DNA of 64,000 nt from Toxonevra muliebris (Eukaryota > Arthropoda > Insecta > Diptera > Pallopteridae). The translations under genes and the position numbers were made by a program. This document shows positions 22,636-35,330 of the stretch, piece after piece. Numbering within the stretch: the stretch's first letter is position 1; every line of letters starts with the position of its first letter. Below the pieces are notes generated by a model. It was given only the letters and a program-made list of their open reading frames with translations, was not told the origin of the DNA and made no database searches. The stretch is from assembly GCA_963691655.1 (NCBI GenBank), contig OY829329.1, positions 69,270,822 through 69,334,821 on the forward strand, given 5' to 3'.

Positions 22636-23300
22636 TGTTGCTTCGCTCGGGTTAACTGTTAGTTCATTTTAAAAATGAGAGAAACATGAGAGCATCATCG
22701 AGTATATGAGCAGATACTGGGAGAGTCAATATTGTGGTCCGAGTTTTTTTCATTTGAATACATTTTTTGTATGAGAATCGGTTCCATGCAAAACAAGCAG
22801 AGATGGCGGCGCTCTCTCTTAATCTCATCTCTAAATAGCGAGTGATAGACTTCAGAGAGATTTACTGTTATTGTTAGTCGTGTTGTTGTTGCAAGAAATT
22901 CTTTCAATATAAATACATACATAAACATGAAAGAGAGAGCGAGAGAGAGAGAGCTTTGTTGTTGTTGTTGCAAGAAATTCTCTCAATACAAATACATACA
23001 TAAAAATGAAAGAGAGAGAGAGAGTGCTATGTTGTTGTTGCAAGAAATTCTTTTAATACAAATACATACATAAACATGAAGGAGAAAGAGAGAGCGAGAG
23101 ATAGCGCTGTTCGTATTGTTTTTGCAAGAGTTGACTTTGTTTACTCGATCTTTTTGTTTTTATTTCATATATAGCATATTCAAAACTAAAATTCGGCTAC
23201 TTCGATCGTTGCACTTCCCAGTGGGAAGTTTCTACCACTCTATGCTTAACATATATCAATTTCAATGTTACATTGATACGGTCGTTCTACACATGCCTAA
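22636..23300 (+). repeat. Dispersed family F, copy 2, with internal tandem units
   Basis: Same block order as copy 1 at 11037. Here the segment TGTTGTTGTTGCAAGAAATT, CAATACAAATACATACATAA, GAAAGAGAGAGAG is present three times in tandem (CAAGAAATT at 22892, 22971, 23041; spacings 79 and 70 bp), an expansion absent from the other copies. Two minus-strand frames of 63-92 residues are made of these units. Confidence 0.6.
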
Positions 23301-25900
23301 CGCGCCTATTGAAGTTTAATTTTAATAAAAACTTCTACAAATTGTCGGTTGGACAAAAAGCAGGTTCAATTAAAAGAAAATACCTGACAAGGAAAGTTGG
23401 GGAATATCATAAACAAAACAATGAAAATATACAGCGCCATTCTAAATATTCCTTAAATGAAATTCACAGTTAAATTGTTTTTTTTTTTTTTCTTTCATTC
23501 TTTTCTATAGGAATAATGGGAAAAGAAACAAATTTCGGTGAGGATCTCATTTTGGGAATACTTAGAATAAGGTTGAAGGTTGATAATTAAAATACAGAAA
23601 CAGCTAAGCTTAGATTTTCACTTATATAGTTTGTTGAAATGAGGAAGCTATCACAAAGATCACTGATGAGGAACCGTAGCGGGTTCCGAAAAGGTCGTCT
23701 GATCTGCTAGTTCTATGAACTTTTTGACATTCTTTTGGCATCATTGTTCATTTATAGCCTATTAATTTTAAATACTTAGAGTTTTTGTTTAAAAATTAGC
23801 AATACTCAGCAGTTTCGATTTGATTGGTTCAACGGTCTAGTACTGCCGAAGATTATTCAAAACTTTAACCCATCGCTATAGAAAAAAAAAACAAAACTCA
23901 GGAATTCAGACCCGTAAACCTATTTGTTTAGATTAGCATGCAATGAATGGTAAAATGTTTAAAAAATCAAATATTTGAAGAAACAATGCAGATAGCTTTG
24001 AATATTCAATAAAATAGTGAATAAAAATTAATTAGTCTGTTAAGTCAAAAAGTCCAAATCTTAGAGGATTTTAAAGGCTCTTAATTCTTCGAATAACTAA
24101 ATCGGTGCAATGTTCTAGTAGCTGATGGGGCTTGTCTCTGTTTTGGCCGAAAGTTTGAACAAAACTTTTTAATTTCTGAACCACTACAGTATTTTAATCA
24201 AATTTTTACACAGTAAATAGGGAAATGTTTAAAAGAATCAAATATTTAATATATAAGTTGCTGATAACTTTAATAGTTAATGAGATATAGACTAATAAAG
24301 TAATAAACTTTTAACTAAAATTTGATAAAAATCAGAAAACTGAAAATCTAATAACATTGTCCCACAAAATTAAAGGTTCAAAAATATCAAGGTTTTGAAA
24401 GTGGATGGTTATAGAACTCCGAAAAAAATTAAATGGTTCTCGTTTTTTTTTTGTTTTTTTTTTTTTGTTTTAACGGGCTTTTAAATTTTTGTTGAAAAAG
24501 GTTGAAAAAGCAAGAAATTCCATTAGAGATGTGCTAAAGGGTTAATACATCATCAAAGATTTAAGTGATTAATTTATAATATTTATTTTGAGATGTGAAA
24601 TATTAAAAATTTTGTATTGAAAAATACTTTTAAAGAAATATTTGTTTACTTGTTGTTTGAGAGGTGAAAATTTGAAACATTTTTGAAATTTTTTTTTTTT
24701 TTTTTACTGAAACCAAGTTTACACATTTTTGTTGTTCAGTGACCTATAGTTAAATTTTATGAGCAATTTATTTATAGAACTTATTAATACTCTATGAATC
24801 TTTGTAATGAAACAAAAAGGTGATTTTTTTTAGAAAAGGAGAAAAATATATATTTAAGAAAGGGAGCTAATGGGTTAATACGTTCGAGGCTAATGTTCTA
24901 CGGATAATTCTATTATAAATTACTGAATCGATAAAAAATTTTAGATGAAAATTTAACAAGTTGTCTTATGGTTTCTAATTTTTAAAAATATGAAAACTTT
25001 AGGCTCGCATGAAATAAAAATAATTTAAAAGCAAACTTTTCAAACACCGGGACCCATATAGATTTTTAGTTAGGGAGTTCTATCAAAATCCACTTTCCAA
25101 ATCATATTTTTTTTTTAATATTTATATAGTGTAAAATTTATTTTACTTATTTTTTTTTTTTTTTTTTCAATGTAAAATTTTGGAAATTCACAAAATAATT
25201 GAATTTTATTATATTTAATAAAATTTTGCGCCCACTTAAGCTATGAATCTTAATTCTTTGTAAATTTCTCTGTGTCCTGCTGAAAATTGCTTCTAACTTG
25301 GTATAATAGCTTAGCTAAGTTTTACATAATTTAGCTGATTTTTGAAGCATTTCATCTTATTTTGCTTAATAATTTTATAACTGCAATACATTTACATTTT
25401 AATTGCTTTTTTGTTTTTATTTTTTTACAAAAAATTCTAATAAGCATATGTATGTAAGTTAAGTTTAGCATAAAAAAATAGCTAAAAATTATTTATAAAA
25501 TTCCTAGTAATTTAAATTTATTTATTACACGGATTCTTTTGCCCTTGCGTGTGTTTTGCGTGCTTCATTCACATAATGTTTTTCTTTTAATGTAAAAACC
25601 ATGTACCTATTTCTTTGACAAAAATATTTTCCAATTGAGAATTTTAATTAAAATTCCTTGTCTTTTTTTTTGAATATATGTAAAAGATAATATATCATTT
25701 CCGATAAATATCTAAGCAGCAAACGTGTATGTATGTAAATATATTTCTAGGGAAATGAAGCTGATTACACGTGCGTGCAAATTAAAATACACACCTGGTT
25801 TAGTAAAAAAAAACAAAAACAAAATAAAGATGCCGCAATGTCAAGATTTTTGTGACTGCACGTAATTGAGATTTTTTTTAGTTATTTTTTTTTTTTAACT
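23301..25900. other. AT-rich non-coding DNA
   Basis: Nothing recognised over 2.6 kb apart from long A/T runs. AGGAACCGTAGCGGGTTCCG near 23670 is a short hairpin of unknown meaning. Confidence 0.4.
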
Positions 25901-26295
25901 TTTTTTTTTTGGGACCACGTTTTTCTAAATTTCACACATTAGAGAAACATGAAAATTTTTTTTTGTTGTTTACATTAAAGCAGAAGAATAGAAAACACTG
26001 ATAAGATTAGATAATTATTTATTAGTATTATTATTATTATTTTTTGTTTGGTAAAAGAAAATGAGCGTTGAACTGTTAATAATTTTTAATTAAGTTACAC
26101 TTTTGTTTTTTAATTTTTTTTTTTATCAAACAAAAACAGATACACACTCAGCACACTTTCGATATTTATTTAATTAATTTTTTTCCGATCCGTATCCGAC
26201 GGATGCAATTCGCACACAAACGTTTCACTACACAAAGTGTAACACTTTTGTATATTTCTTTAAATACCTTTTACAACGTATTTTTATATACATAA

Positions 26296-26326
<31 letters not shown>

Positions 26327-26640
26327 CTACTTGTGACTGACCAACACAATATATTTCGCAAAACAAAAGACTACGTTATTAATTTTTAATCTTTTTTTTC
26401 TCATCGACCTTTAGCTGATTTCTTTTATTAATCTATTTTATTTATTTTTTTTTTTATATATATTTATTTATTTCTTTATTTATTTATTTTTTTGGTATTG
26501 CCCTGCCTGCTTTAAGCGCCGCGCTTTTTATTTTTCTTCGTCGTCACCGAACATCAACGAACACACTGTTACAAATGGCCAAAAATCATTGAATGCAATC
26601 GTTTAAATTTTATACCTACATCGGTTGTATCCAACAGATA
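25901..26640 (-). promoter_or_regulatory. Possible promoter and 5' leader region, minus strand
   Basis: On the minus strand, GGTATAAAATTT (26615-26604) is followed about 24 bp later by TTCAATG and then AACAGTGTGTTCG, GACGACGAAG and a long leader-like stretch with AAAGTGTGCTGAGTGTGT. This is compatible with a fly core promoter and 5' untranslated sequence and has the same strand as the exon at 13027. There is no clear donor and the TATA-to-initiator spacing is short, so the call is weak. A TG microsatellite lies at 26298-26326. Confidence 0.25.
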
Positions 26641-27434
26641 CACTCATTCGCTATTGTTGTTGTTGTTGAGTATAAGAGTTTGCTCTTCAATTGCTGTTGT
26701 TAGTGTTTTCTGCTGTTGCACCAATCAGCGCACTTCAAACATGTTCGTTTCATACATTGTTGGTTGTATTATGTTCGTTCGGGGGGTTTTTAACCTTCTC
26801 GCATGTCGTTTCCCCGTCCCGCAGTCACCGTTGATTTTCTATGAGTGAAGCAATTCGGTTGTCGTTTTTATGAATGAATTTTTTTGTTTGTTGCTTCACA
26901 TATGTTTTTGATTTTGTTTTTGCATTTTTTTTTTGTTTTTGTTTTTACTACGTGTGATTTTATTTTATTCGCTCTCCATTTCAAAGTGTTAGACTGTAAT
27001 CATTTTGTTTGTGTGTATTGTGTATTATTTTGTATAGCATGCGAGAAATTTATTGTTGGTCACGCATGGAGGTGAGGAATTTGTTTGATTTTTCAAGTTT
27101 TCTTTAATTTCTTAATTTATAAATTATTAATTTCAGTATTTAGGTACTTAGGTAGGTATACTTTAGGTATTTAATATCAATGTGAGGGGCAATAGTGGAT
27201 AAATATTTAAATCTGTGAGAGAAGAGGGTGAGAGTTGGATGATAAAATTTTGTATTTTTTACATATCTGCAGCAGTAAATTTGAATAGCTTAAGTCGAAA
27301 ATCGATATATATACATATCATTAGGATGCCTATATTTAATACTAAAAAAAAAAAATTTGGAATATGACAACATATAAGCGCATCTGTTGACGTGAAAGCC
27401 TAATTTTTGGCATTTTTAAGTAGATGTAATAAGT
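26641..27434. other. Unique DNA, relatively GC-rich near 26780
   Basis: Contains GTTGTTGTTGTTG and a GC-richer patch at 26770-26830 that is unusual for this window. No coding match seen. The 63-64-residue plus frames lack any recognisable motif. Confidence 0.35.
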
Positions 27435-28905
27435 TTTGATGTGTAAATATATTTGCTCATATTAAATAACTGTATCATACGATGTGTCTCTCTGACTCAA
27501 TCTGCTACGCGGCATGAAAGTGCTACTTCAAATAACTAAGAGAAGGGAGAAGAAATTAAAATACAAGTGGAGTTTGTATGTATATGAGAGAGTACTTCGG
27601 ACTCACTCGATACCCCGTTGAACTTATGCCTGGTTTTCACTATGTCAATTTCAATCAAATTTGCCAGCATTTGTTAGCAAATTTCATAAAGGAAATTCTC
27701 TCTTTCTCTCTCTTTGACAGGAAATATGACATAGCGAATAGAATGATCGTTAATCATCGAGTGCTCCAAAGAGAGCAATGGATTAATTACTCCTTATTGC
27801 TTCAGAGTCTTTGCATTTCGTACTCCTTTTTAAAATTACATTTCCAAAGATGTGGAGTACTCGTTTTGATCTCCAAAAAGGTTAATAAAAGAAGAGACGA
27901 TTTCGAACTAGAGCAGCTCTCTCTCTCTCTCTTTCTCTCGATTCATAAAATGAGCAATTGAGTGAAATTTATTTACTCTCCCATTTCTCTCCCCTCTTTG
28001 CTTTGTTATTACTAAACTCAGACTTTTTTGCTTTGAGTAAAAAAAAAAAATTGTCGTTGATACTGACTGCAATGCTGCTTAAATCAAACTCCACTTTATT
28101 TATTGATTTGCATTATCGCTGCAATTCTCAACTGAAATTTAACATTTATTATAATACAATATCAACGACGATATCAATTATTTATAGGTATAAATTTTTA
28201 AATATTTACTTTCTTATTAAACAAAAATATAAGTAATTAAATGTAAATATAAAAATATTCAAAATATACATATTTGTTTTGGTGGTGATGAATTTTTTCT
28301 TCCAGCTTATTTTTATTTGAATTTCCACTATAAATATTTTCAGTACAATATTTTCTGCCGCTTTACTATTTTCTTAAACATTGATACGTTTTCAATAAAT
28401 ATTTTTATTCACTTTGAAATATTTTTGGTTTCACAATTATATAATTTAATAAAATTTATTATTTTTTTTTATTTTATAAACACTGATTTCTTTCTTTTTA
28501 AACAGTTCGGTACGCGAAGTCAAAAACCAAAAAAAAATCTCAACTTATCGAACTGTCGGCATCAAGAGAAATTTACTGTTATTAATAGTAGCATTGTTTT
28601 TGTAAAAGTTTTCTGCTTTATTGTTATTCGTTAGACGATTCTATTTGTTATTGTTGTTTCTCAGGTTTGAAGAGAGAACGAAGTTATCGAAGTTTCGTTA
28701 ATTGCTCTCTGTTGAAAGTATTATTGCTCTTTTGAGACGTACTCACTTGATATGTTTCACTCAAATAACTCACACATACACATAAAGCATATACATAAAC
28801 CGAAAGCAAAACACTTACATATACACATTTTTTCATGGTAGAATTATTTGTTGGTGTTAAACATGTGGAGATCGACCATACTATACAAGCAAAGAATTCG
28901 CCGTA
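27435..28905 (+). repeat. Dispersed family A, copy 2, split by ~1.1 kb
   Basis: 27435-27613 matches the first part of family A and 28739-28905 resumes it. The two sides overlap by ACTCACTCGATA / ACTCACTTGATA (11 of 12 identical), which could be a target duplication of the interrupting sequence. The interrupting block includes MITE M copy 1. At 28870-28885 this copy has the uninterrupted site where copies 1 and 3 carry the hAT-like insertion. Confidence 0.55.
27625..27745. mobile_element. MITE M, copy 1
   Basis: Starts TATGCCTGGTTTTCACTATG. The interior has the TTTGCCAGCAT...TTAGCAAATTT mini-palindrome and a CTCTC tract. The far end is decayed (TGACATAGCGAATAG in place of TGACATAGTGAAAACCAGGC). 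Other copies: 30824, 44822, 49075 and 54332. Confidence 0.65.
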
Positions 28906-28970
28906 AGCTCTCTCTCTCTCTCTCTCTTTCAATTTCATCTCATGTACTCAATGGTAATGGCTTAAATACC

Positions 28971-29028
28971 AAAATCAGCTGACATAAACGCAGGCGCTTG
29001 GCAGCCGACGTTTACGTTAGCTGATTTT
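28971..29028. repeat. Short palindromic element, 20-bp arms
   Basis: AAAATCAGCTGACATAAACG and the reverse complement of 29009-29028 match at 18 of 20 positions around an 18-base GC-richer loop. No second copy was noticed in the window. Confidence 0.6.
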
Positions 29029-29039
29029 TTATTTTATAC

Positions 29040-30030
29040 CTAACCAGTAAACAATATTCTGAGGAATCATAATTCTAACTCTTTTTAACGAGTGTTTTTA
29101 TTCTATTATAAATTGCTAGATATACAAACAACTTCAGATAAAGAATTAACAAGGTGTCTTAATTTGTTAGAAATGGGCAAAATTAAGGCCAGCGTAAAAC
29201 AAAAATTAAATTAAACTTTTAAAGCGCCGAGATTCATGCAATTTATTTTTCTAATTTCTATCATAATATACTTTCAGTTCGTTGTTATTTTTAAAAAAAA
29301 AATGTTTTTTGTCTGATATATTCATGTTGTAAAGTTTAATTTTTATTTAGACCCACTTTCAAAAATCTATAAATTCGATCATTTTAAAACATAAAATTAA
29401 AATTTATTTTACCACTTTACCTATACAAAAAAACAAACACTAAAACCTCAAATTAAAGATATCTGTAAATGTAAAGACGCAGCAGGTGGCGAAAGTAACA
29501 ATTGTATTTCTTTAGTTACCTCATGATTACTTTAACTTCATAATACATTGGAAAAAAAATAATTGAAAAAAAAAAAATAACAAAAAGTTAAGTGCAAGTC
29601 ATTTTCCAACAGTTTCAGTTAAAATGAAATTAAAATTAATGGTGTTACTTGCCCAGGGGAAGTTTTCGTTTCTTTTTTATTTTCCTTATTATTTTTTTTA
29701 TTTAAAATTTTTTTTCCTCAGCTTAGTGTCGGTTAAACATAACAAAATATAAGCCAAGGTTAGTGTGTCTCTGTTCAGAAATGTAGTACCAACGTTGTTG
29801 ATTGTAACTGCATATATATGTGTGAGTGAATGCGCATATGTGAGTGTGATTAAAATAGTAACTATGAAAACGAAAATACCCAAACAACCACAGTCATTTG
29901 AATTATGTATTTTGATTTATTTTTGTAATTACGAATAATAGGTAAAATGAAATGGGAATAATTTTAATTATTTAAGGTTTCTGGAGGATATATTTTTCCT
30001 TTGTTCTTTTCGTAATATTACATTTTTAAT
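29040..30030. other. AT-rich non-coding DNA
   Basis: No element or exon recognised. A short TATATGTGTGAGTG stretch near 29815 is simple sequence. Confidence 0.4.
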
Positions 30031-30039
30031 ACTTTTTTC

Positions 30040-30760
30040 TCCAGAGTGCGTAGAGCAATCAAAAATTCGCTTTTACTCTTTGAGTGCTCTTTCAACTGAG
30101 AATATCATTTCAAAAACTAGTAAGGGTAAACAAATCCACAACTCGTTCGTTTGTTGGTATGTTGGGTGTCTCATTTTATTTTCATCCCTATGAAAAGTTA
30201 CAAACTTCTTTCTAAACTTGAATCAAATAATGTTAACAGTTACAATTCAAAGCTCATGAAAATTAAATAGAAAAAGAAGAAAAGAGAAACAAAGAATGAA
30301 GGCGAATTCAACAACCGAGTGAGAAACAATGAATGAAGGCGAATTCAACAATCGAGTGCTGCACTCTCTTTTTGTTTTTTTTGTTTTTATATGAAGTTTT
30401 TTTCGCTCTCAATTTAAGAGAGCCTTGAGTGATACAAAGAGCTATTTAAAAGTAGCGTCGCGAGAAAAAAAATATAGTGCCGTTATCGAAATGAGTTTAT
30501 CATTGCAAAAGTTTGCCTAGTGTGAGAAATATTAATGGAACGAAAAACAAAGAGAGCAAGGAATATGTTCTATGAGCAATAAGTATGAAAGAGAAAGAAT
30601 GAGTTCAATTCACTCAAAACATATAACGATAGAGCGCTCATTATTTTTTTTTTTTAAATATGAGAGAAGTGGCTCTGTAAGTAAATAATATTGAAGTGCA
30701 ATATTTCTTCTCCATAGCGAATTTTTGCGAACTTTGCTTCTCCCTCATTGAATAAATCAC
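30040..30760 (+). repeat. Dispersed family B, copy 2 (with family H piece)
   Basis: CAGAGTGCGTAGAGCAATC, TTTCAAAAACTAGTAAGGGT, GTGCCGTTATCGAAATGAG, ATATAACGATAGAGCGCTCA and TTTCTTCTCCATAGCGA follow in the family order. A family H fragment (30300-30430, ATATGAAGTTTTTTTCGCTC) is embedded, preceded by a 36-bp tandem duplication of GAATGAAGGCGAATTCAACA (near 30296 and 30331). Confidence 0.6.
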
Positions 30761-30823
30761 AATTGCCAAAGCAAAACCTAATTTGTGCTGAAATCAATGA
30801 AAGTCGGAGAAAATTTTGATATT

Positions 30824-30935
30824 TATGGCTGGTTTTCTCTATGTCATATTCCCTGTCACAGAGAGAGAAAGAGAAATTTTCCCATATAAAATTGCCAACA
30901 TGTTGGCAAATTTGACATAGTGAAAACCAGGCTTA
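30824..30935. mobile_element. MITE M, copy 2
   Basis: Begins TATGGCTGGTTTTCTCTATG and ends TGACATAGTGAAAACCAGGC. The terminal inverted repeats (about 22 bp) are well preserved, and TTGCCAACATGTTGGCAAAT forms an internal palindrome near the right end. Confidence 0.75.
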
Positions 30936-32119
30936 AAAATTTTGTGGTTGAATGATATATTCTTGCCTCAGGGTTCAGTGTTAGTATTAGTAAAGACCCG
31001 AAAATGTCTCACCTATCTTTAAAATTAATCGAAAATTTAATTTACTGTAATACATTCATGTCATGTTGCTGATAACGATTTGGAAATTAGCCTTTCTGTA
31101 ATAACATTTCAACAAAGACCATGAAGAAACCACATTCACTTCAGATTGCCTAGTCAATTGCTCACCTAAAATATGTGTGGCTTACAATTTCATGATTTCC
31201 ATGCATAATATTGCACTAATTTGACGAATACGCTAATTAATAGAGATGTGTGTGTGTGTGTGTGTGTGTGGTAAGGGGCTTTAAAAATTCAAGACCGATT
31301 AGCAGCATGGAAGAATTATCAAAAGGGGAATAAAGCATATGCTTATATCTCTGTTCATACACACATACACATACACTCATAATTGCAAGTATGTATGTGT
31401 ATATGCAGGTCTCCATGCCAATCAAATTTAATGTCACACACAAACAATGACTGGTAATGGAAATAGAAATAGAATTGTTGAAGTTTAAGTTGAAACCGCC
31501 GCAAAATAGCAGTAACAACCACAGCAACAACAAAGGAAACTTCATACTGCCAACGGTATTTATAACAATTGCCTTCATTAATGTAAGTAATGCCACACAC
31601 ATATGCAGAACTGCTGCTGCAAATCATGAATATGAAATACACATACACACACACACACAAATGCATACCTGTTTTCCAATTGTAATGAAAATTTCCTGGT
31701 AAATGTAATTAGTTCAGTTAACACATAGAGCGCGAGCACACACAAACAACAGAAAATAAACTTGAAGAAAATTTGTTGCAGCAGTCAGCAGGTAGCAGTC
31801 GCACTAAAAAGAAAACATCGTCATACAGTCATAACGACAAAAGTGCAAGTGCGTTCCCAAGTACTCTGTGTTTGAATATACATACCTTTAAATGTGTATG
31901 TATACATGTGCATTTGTTTATATATAGATATGTGTTTGTGTGCATGATAATTAAAAGCTGAATAAATGTTGCATATGTGGGTACTACTACTAAATACCTT
32001 CCTATGGGTATAATTTTGTAACATATAATTTTGTTAGCTAAGCTACACTTCACCTACTACCACCAGTAATGCATATTCAAAGTATTATAACATACATCAT
32101 AACATACATTATACATACA
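30936..32119. other. Unique non-coding DNA with TG/CA microsatellites
   Basis: TG run at 31246-31270 and CA runs near 31360-31375 and 31640-31660. The open frames of 60-120 residues here span the microsatellites and show no domain. Confidence 0.4.
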
Positions 32120-32125
32120 TCTAGG

Positions 32126-33097
32126 CACTAGCGGACCAAAAGGTTGCGGAAGGAGGAGTAGGGGCAGCTTTTAGTTCTTTTAATTCCTTTTAAAAGTGTT
32201 TTTTTAATTTTCCAACCGAAACGAGCTTTCATTGCACTCATACGAAACTAATTAGAAACGAAGTTATGCATGCAGTTGTTAGTGTTTAGCGAACGAGCAC
32301 GTATGGGGATCGGCTACATACAATCAAGCAGAGAATTGATTTCTCCCAGTTTTATTTCATGTGTTTAAGTGAGAGAGCCGACTCTCTGCTTTTTTCTTTT
32401 TGTTTTCTTTTTTGTATAGAACTGAGCTTTCTTTCATGTGTTATATGGTATACGTGTTTGTGCCGTTAAGTGTAGAGAATATCAACAGAGAAAGAAAACA
32501 ACACAAAATGGAAAGCTGGAGGGAAAAACCATTACCCCTATTCACTCGTTGGAGTAAAGTGCTGGGTAACGGGATACAAAAAATAATATTTTATCTTAGA
32601 GAGTAAACTGAGAGAGTGCACTCTAAGGCAAATATCAATCAAGTGTTTTTTCTCTCTCCGATCAATGTTGCCAATCTAATGCGCCAGCAACAAAATTTTT
32701 TTTTTAATTTTTTGTTCTCTTATAAATTAATAAGTAGGCAGCACTGATTTTCTCTTTTACTTAGGGTAACAGTTTAACATATATTTTAGCCAAGGCTCGA
32801 ACCACAGAAAAAAATGAAAAATGGAGCAAAAACAAATGACGTATATTTTGTTATTGTAAAGTATTTTTGTAGTACACTTTTAACCTGTTACTTCATTACC
32901 CAGCAATTTACTCTAAAGAGTGAATAGGACTATTGAGAAAGTAATATGGAAAAAATTCTGCGTGTGGCGGAAATGAATATAAAATACGTAAAGACGTTTA
33001 ACTTTTTTAATGTTTGATTCAACAATGACTTAGAAATTTATGGAAATGTTTTGAAAATGGACCCCATCTCTCCTATCCCCTCTTACATCCGCTAATA
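32126..33097 (+). repeat. Dispersed family C, fullest copy, carrying element D
   Basis: Left end CACTAGCGGACC and reverse-complemented right end TTAGCGGATG match, and both continue into G-rich tracts, like the ends of family A (CACTAGCGG). The body begins CGAAGTTATGCATGCAGTTG near 32259. A copy without element D is at 44150-44590, and fragments are at 6205 and 34775. Non-autonomous and GAGAG-rich. Confidence 0.55.
32537..32928 (+). mobile_element. MITE D, copy 1 (inserted in family C)
   Basis: 392 bp with ~33-bp terminal inverted repeats starting CCTATTCACTCGTTGGAGTA, matching the reverse complement of the right end at 30 of 33 positions (tip CCTATTCACTC, inner end GCTGGGTAA). Family C copy 2 at 44150 has no such insertion at this place. 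The second copy, reversed, is at 45953-46434. No clean target duplication was found. Confidence 0.75.
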
Positions 33098-34429
33098 TAT
33101 ATGTACATGTATATGTATCCACACATATATATATATGTATGTATTTATGCACTAAACTAATGTAGAAGGTGCAAATGATGCTGCACTCTCTCTCTCTCTC
33201 TTTCTCTCTTAGCTATTAAGCAAAACCAAAAACAAAAATCAAACTGAGAGAGAAAAAACGAAACACATACTTATGTATGCGGGTATGCGAAACTGTTAAC
33301 TTTTGTGTGAAGTAGCATTTTATGCGCTAGCTTCATAACAACAACAATAATTTTTATTTAAATGAAAATACATATACACATTTATATATGCAGTCTTTCA
33401 AAGCTAAAAAGCAGTAAAATACAATTAAAGCTGGAAAAGGAAGAATGCAATCATTTGCAATTAAAAACTAATCGATTTGTTTTAAAGAATCATTGGTGTA
33501 GTTTTTTGTGTTCAGTAATTAAAAATCAAATAAATTAAACTATATTTTATATTCAATGCCGTTGTAGTATTTCGACCGCAACCAATCTCTCTCTTTCTGT
33601 ATAAAGCCAATTAAAGTCATTGGCATTGATATTGAGAAAAAAAAAACTGTATCCATACATAATTCATATATGATTTTACCAAATGATAGTTTAGTCAGGG
33701 AATTGAAAAGAATTTTTAAATCAATTCTATTTCGATAAATGAAGTAAGAAAAAATTTTATTCAATGAATGTGATTCCAGTGATTGAAACCCATAATTCAT
33801 TGCATTATTTTACAGCTCTCTTGAGAAAAAATTATTTACACAAAAGAAAAAAAAAACTGAAATTCAAAAATAGCTCTCTAACTTCATCAAATCAGTATTT
33901 GTTTTATTTTTACTTTTATGTACTTAGGTATAAAAAATTGTCTCAAGTTTTAATTGAAATAATTTGGGTAAAAACACAATTTACTGCCCTTTTGCTTACT
34001 ACCCATTGTAGTTTGTATGCATGCATGTGTGTATGAACAACTTGAACTATTTTTGTAGTTTTTTTTTTTTCTTTTCTTCATTTTACCATACTGTTGTTAT
34101 TGACAATATTTCAGTATTTCGGTAAATGTAACAATGTTAGTTTTTACCCCTTCAGGGTAATTGTGAATTGGTACCAAAGTTGAACGAATCTTAAAAGTAA
34201 AAATGCATTCACGTGTATTGCATAAAGGTTACATGTGCATGGAAGTGCATAGTGGAATATGAGAAAGTATTACATATGCATACATGTATGTATGTATGCC
34301 AGTAGTATGTGTATTTCTCTTATATAAATTAGTTACATATATTAAATTCAACTAAAATTAAAAAAAAAGGTATGATTTGAATAGATTTGAATCACTTCAG
34401 GTTAGTTAATATGAACTAAGTATTAGAGT
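33098..34429. other. AT-rich non-coding DNA
   Basis: CT microsatellite at 33188-33210 and TATATG runs. No exon recognised; the 86- and 90-residue frames are AT-driven. Confidence 0.4.
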
Positions 34430-35330
34430 TTGCAAAAACTCGCGATTGAGAAGAAATATTACACTACTCCACCTCCTCCTTCTCAATATTATTCACTTAA
34501 AGAGCGACTTAATTTGTTTTCTCATCTTTCGTTAAATGTTTTGAGTTAACTGAACTCAATCCTGAGTTCTGAACCCTTCCTGCTTATCACTCATAGAATG
34601 CCTTTCTTAAAACTCTGGTATAAAGAGCGCTCATAGTTATTCTCTCGATTAATATTTCTCACGAGAACGTTTTGGCAATGATATACTCATTTCGATAACG
34701 GCACTGTTTATTTTTTACTCACGACGCAATTATTGAATTGCTCTTTGTATCTCATTCTCTCATTCACTCTCATTAATATATACAATCAAGCAGCGAGCCG
34801 CTTTTTCGCGGTTTTAACTCATGTGTTTTAGTGAGAGAGCTTGATTTCCTATTCCTCTCAAGTGTTTAATACGTATACTATGTCATGTATGTATGTGAAC
34901 GTCAAAAAACGGTGTAAAGTCGTTGGTACAACCGATTCGGACTCGTTCACTTTAGCTTCCCCTCCCTCTGTGAGAGAAATCGGGCAGAAATCAGTGTTGC
35001 ACACACACACACACATACACTGATATACCAAGTAACGAGTAAGTCAAACATTTGAGTAGTTTGTAATAGAAACGAAATGTTCATTTGTTTACACCAACAC
35101 AGGCCAAAGACTTGAACGCAGGCAAATGAGCGTAAGAAATTGTACACGAACAGAGCTCATTTCCATAGATAGAGAGTGCTCAATCGATCATTGTGTATGT
35201 ATAGGTGATCACTGCTGGTTTACACTCACTTGTTTTTGAAATGATATGCTCACATGAGAGCATACGCAATCAAGAGAGTGAGAGCCAATTTTGATTGCTC
35301 TCTGCTCAGTATTAAATAAATAGTTAACTG
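34430..35330 (-). repeat. Dispersed family B, copy 3, reversed, with C and E insertions
   Basis: Read on the minus strand, the order is GAGCAATCAAAATTGGCTC, the TTTCAAAAACAAGTGAGTG block, then TGCCGTTATCGAAATGAG (near 34690-34706) and TCTTCTCAATCGCGAGT at the left. A family C fragment occupies about 34775-34910 (CAATCAAGCAGCGAGCCGC). Element E is inserted at 35095-35217. A CA microsatellite is at 34999-35015. Confidence 0.55.
35095..35217. mobile_element. MITE E, copy 1, with 8-bp target duplication
   Basis: A 123-bp insert in family B, flanked by GTTTACAC at 35087-35094 and 35218-35225. One end reads CAACACAGGCC and the other, reversed, CAGCAGTGATC. Removing the insert restores the GTGTAAAC junction seen in other family B copies. 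The 8-bp duplication and CAG-type ends point to hAT. Other copies: 46269-46370 and 53893-54005. Confidence 0.75.
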
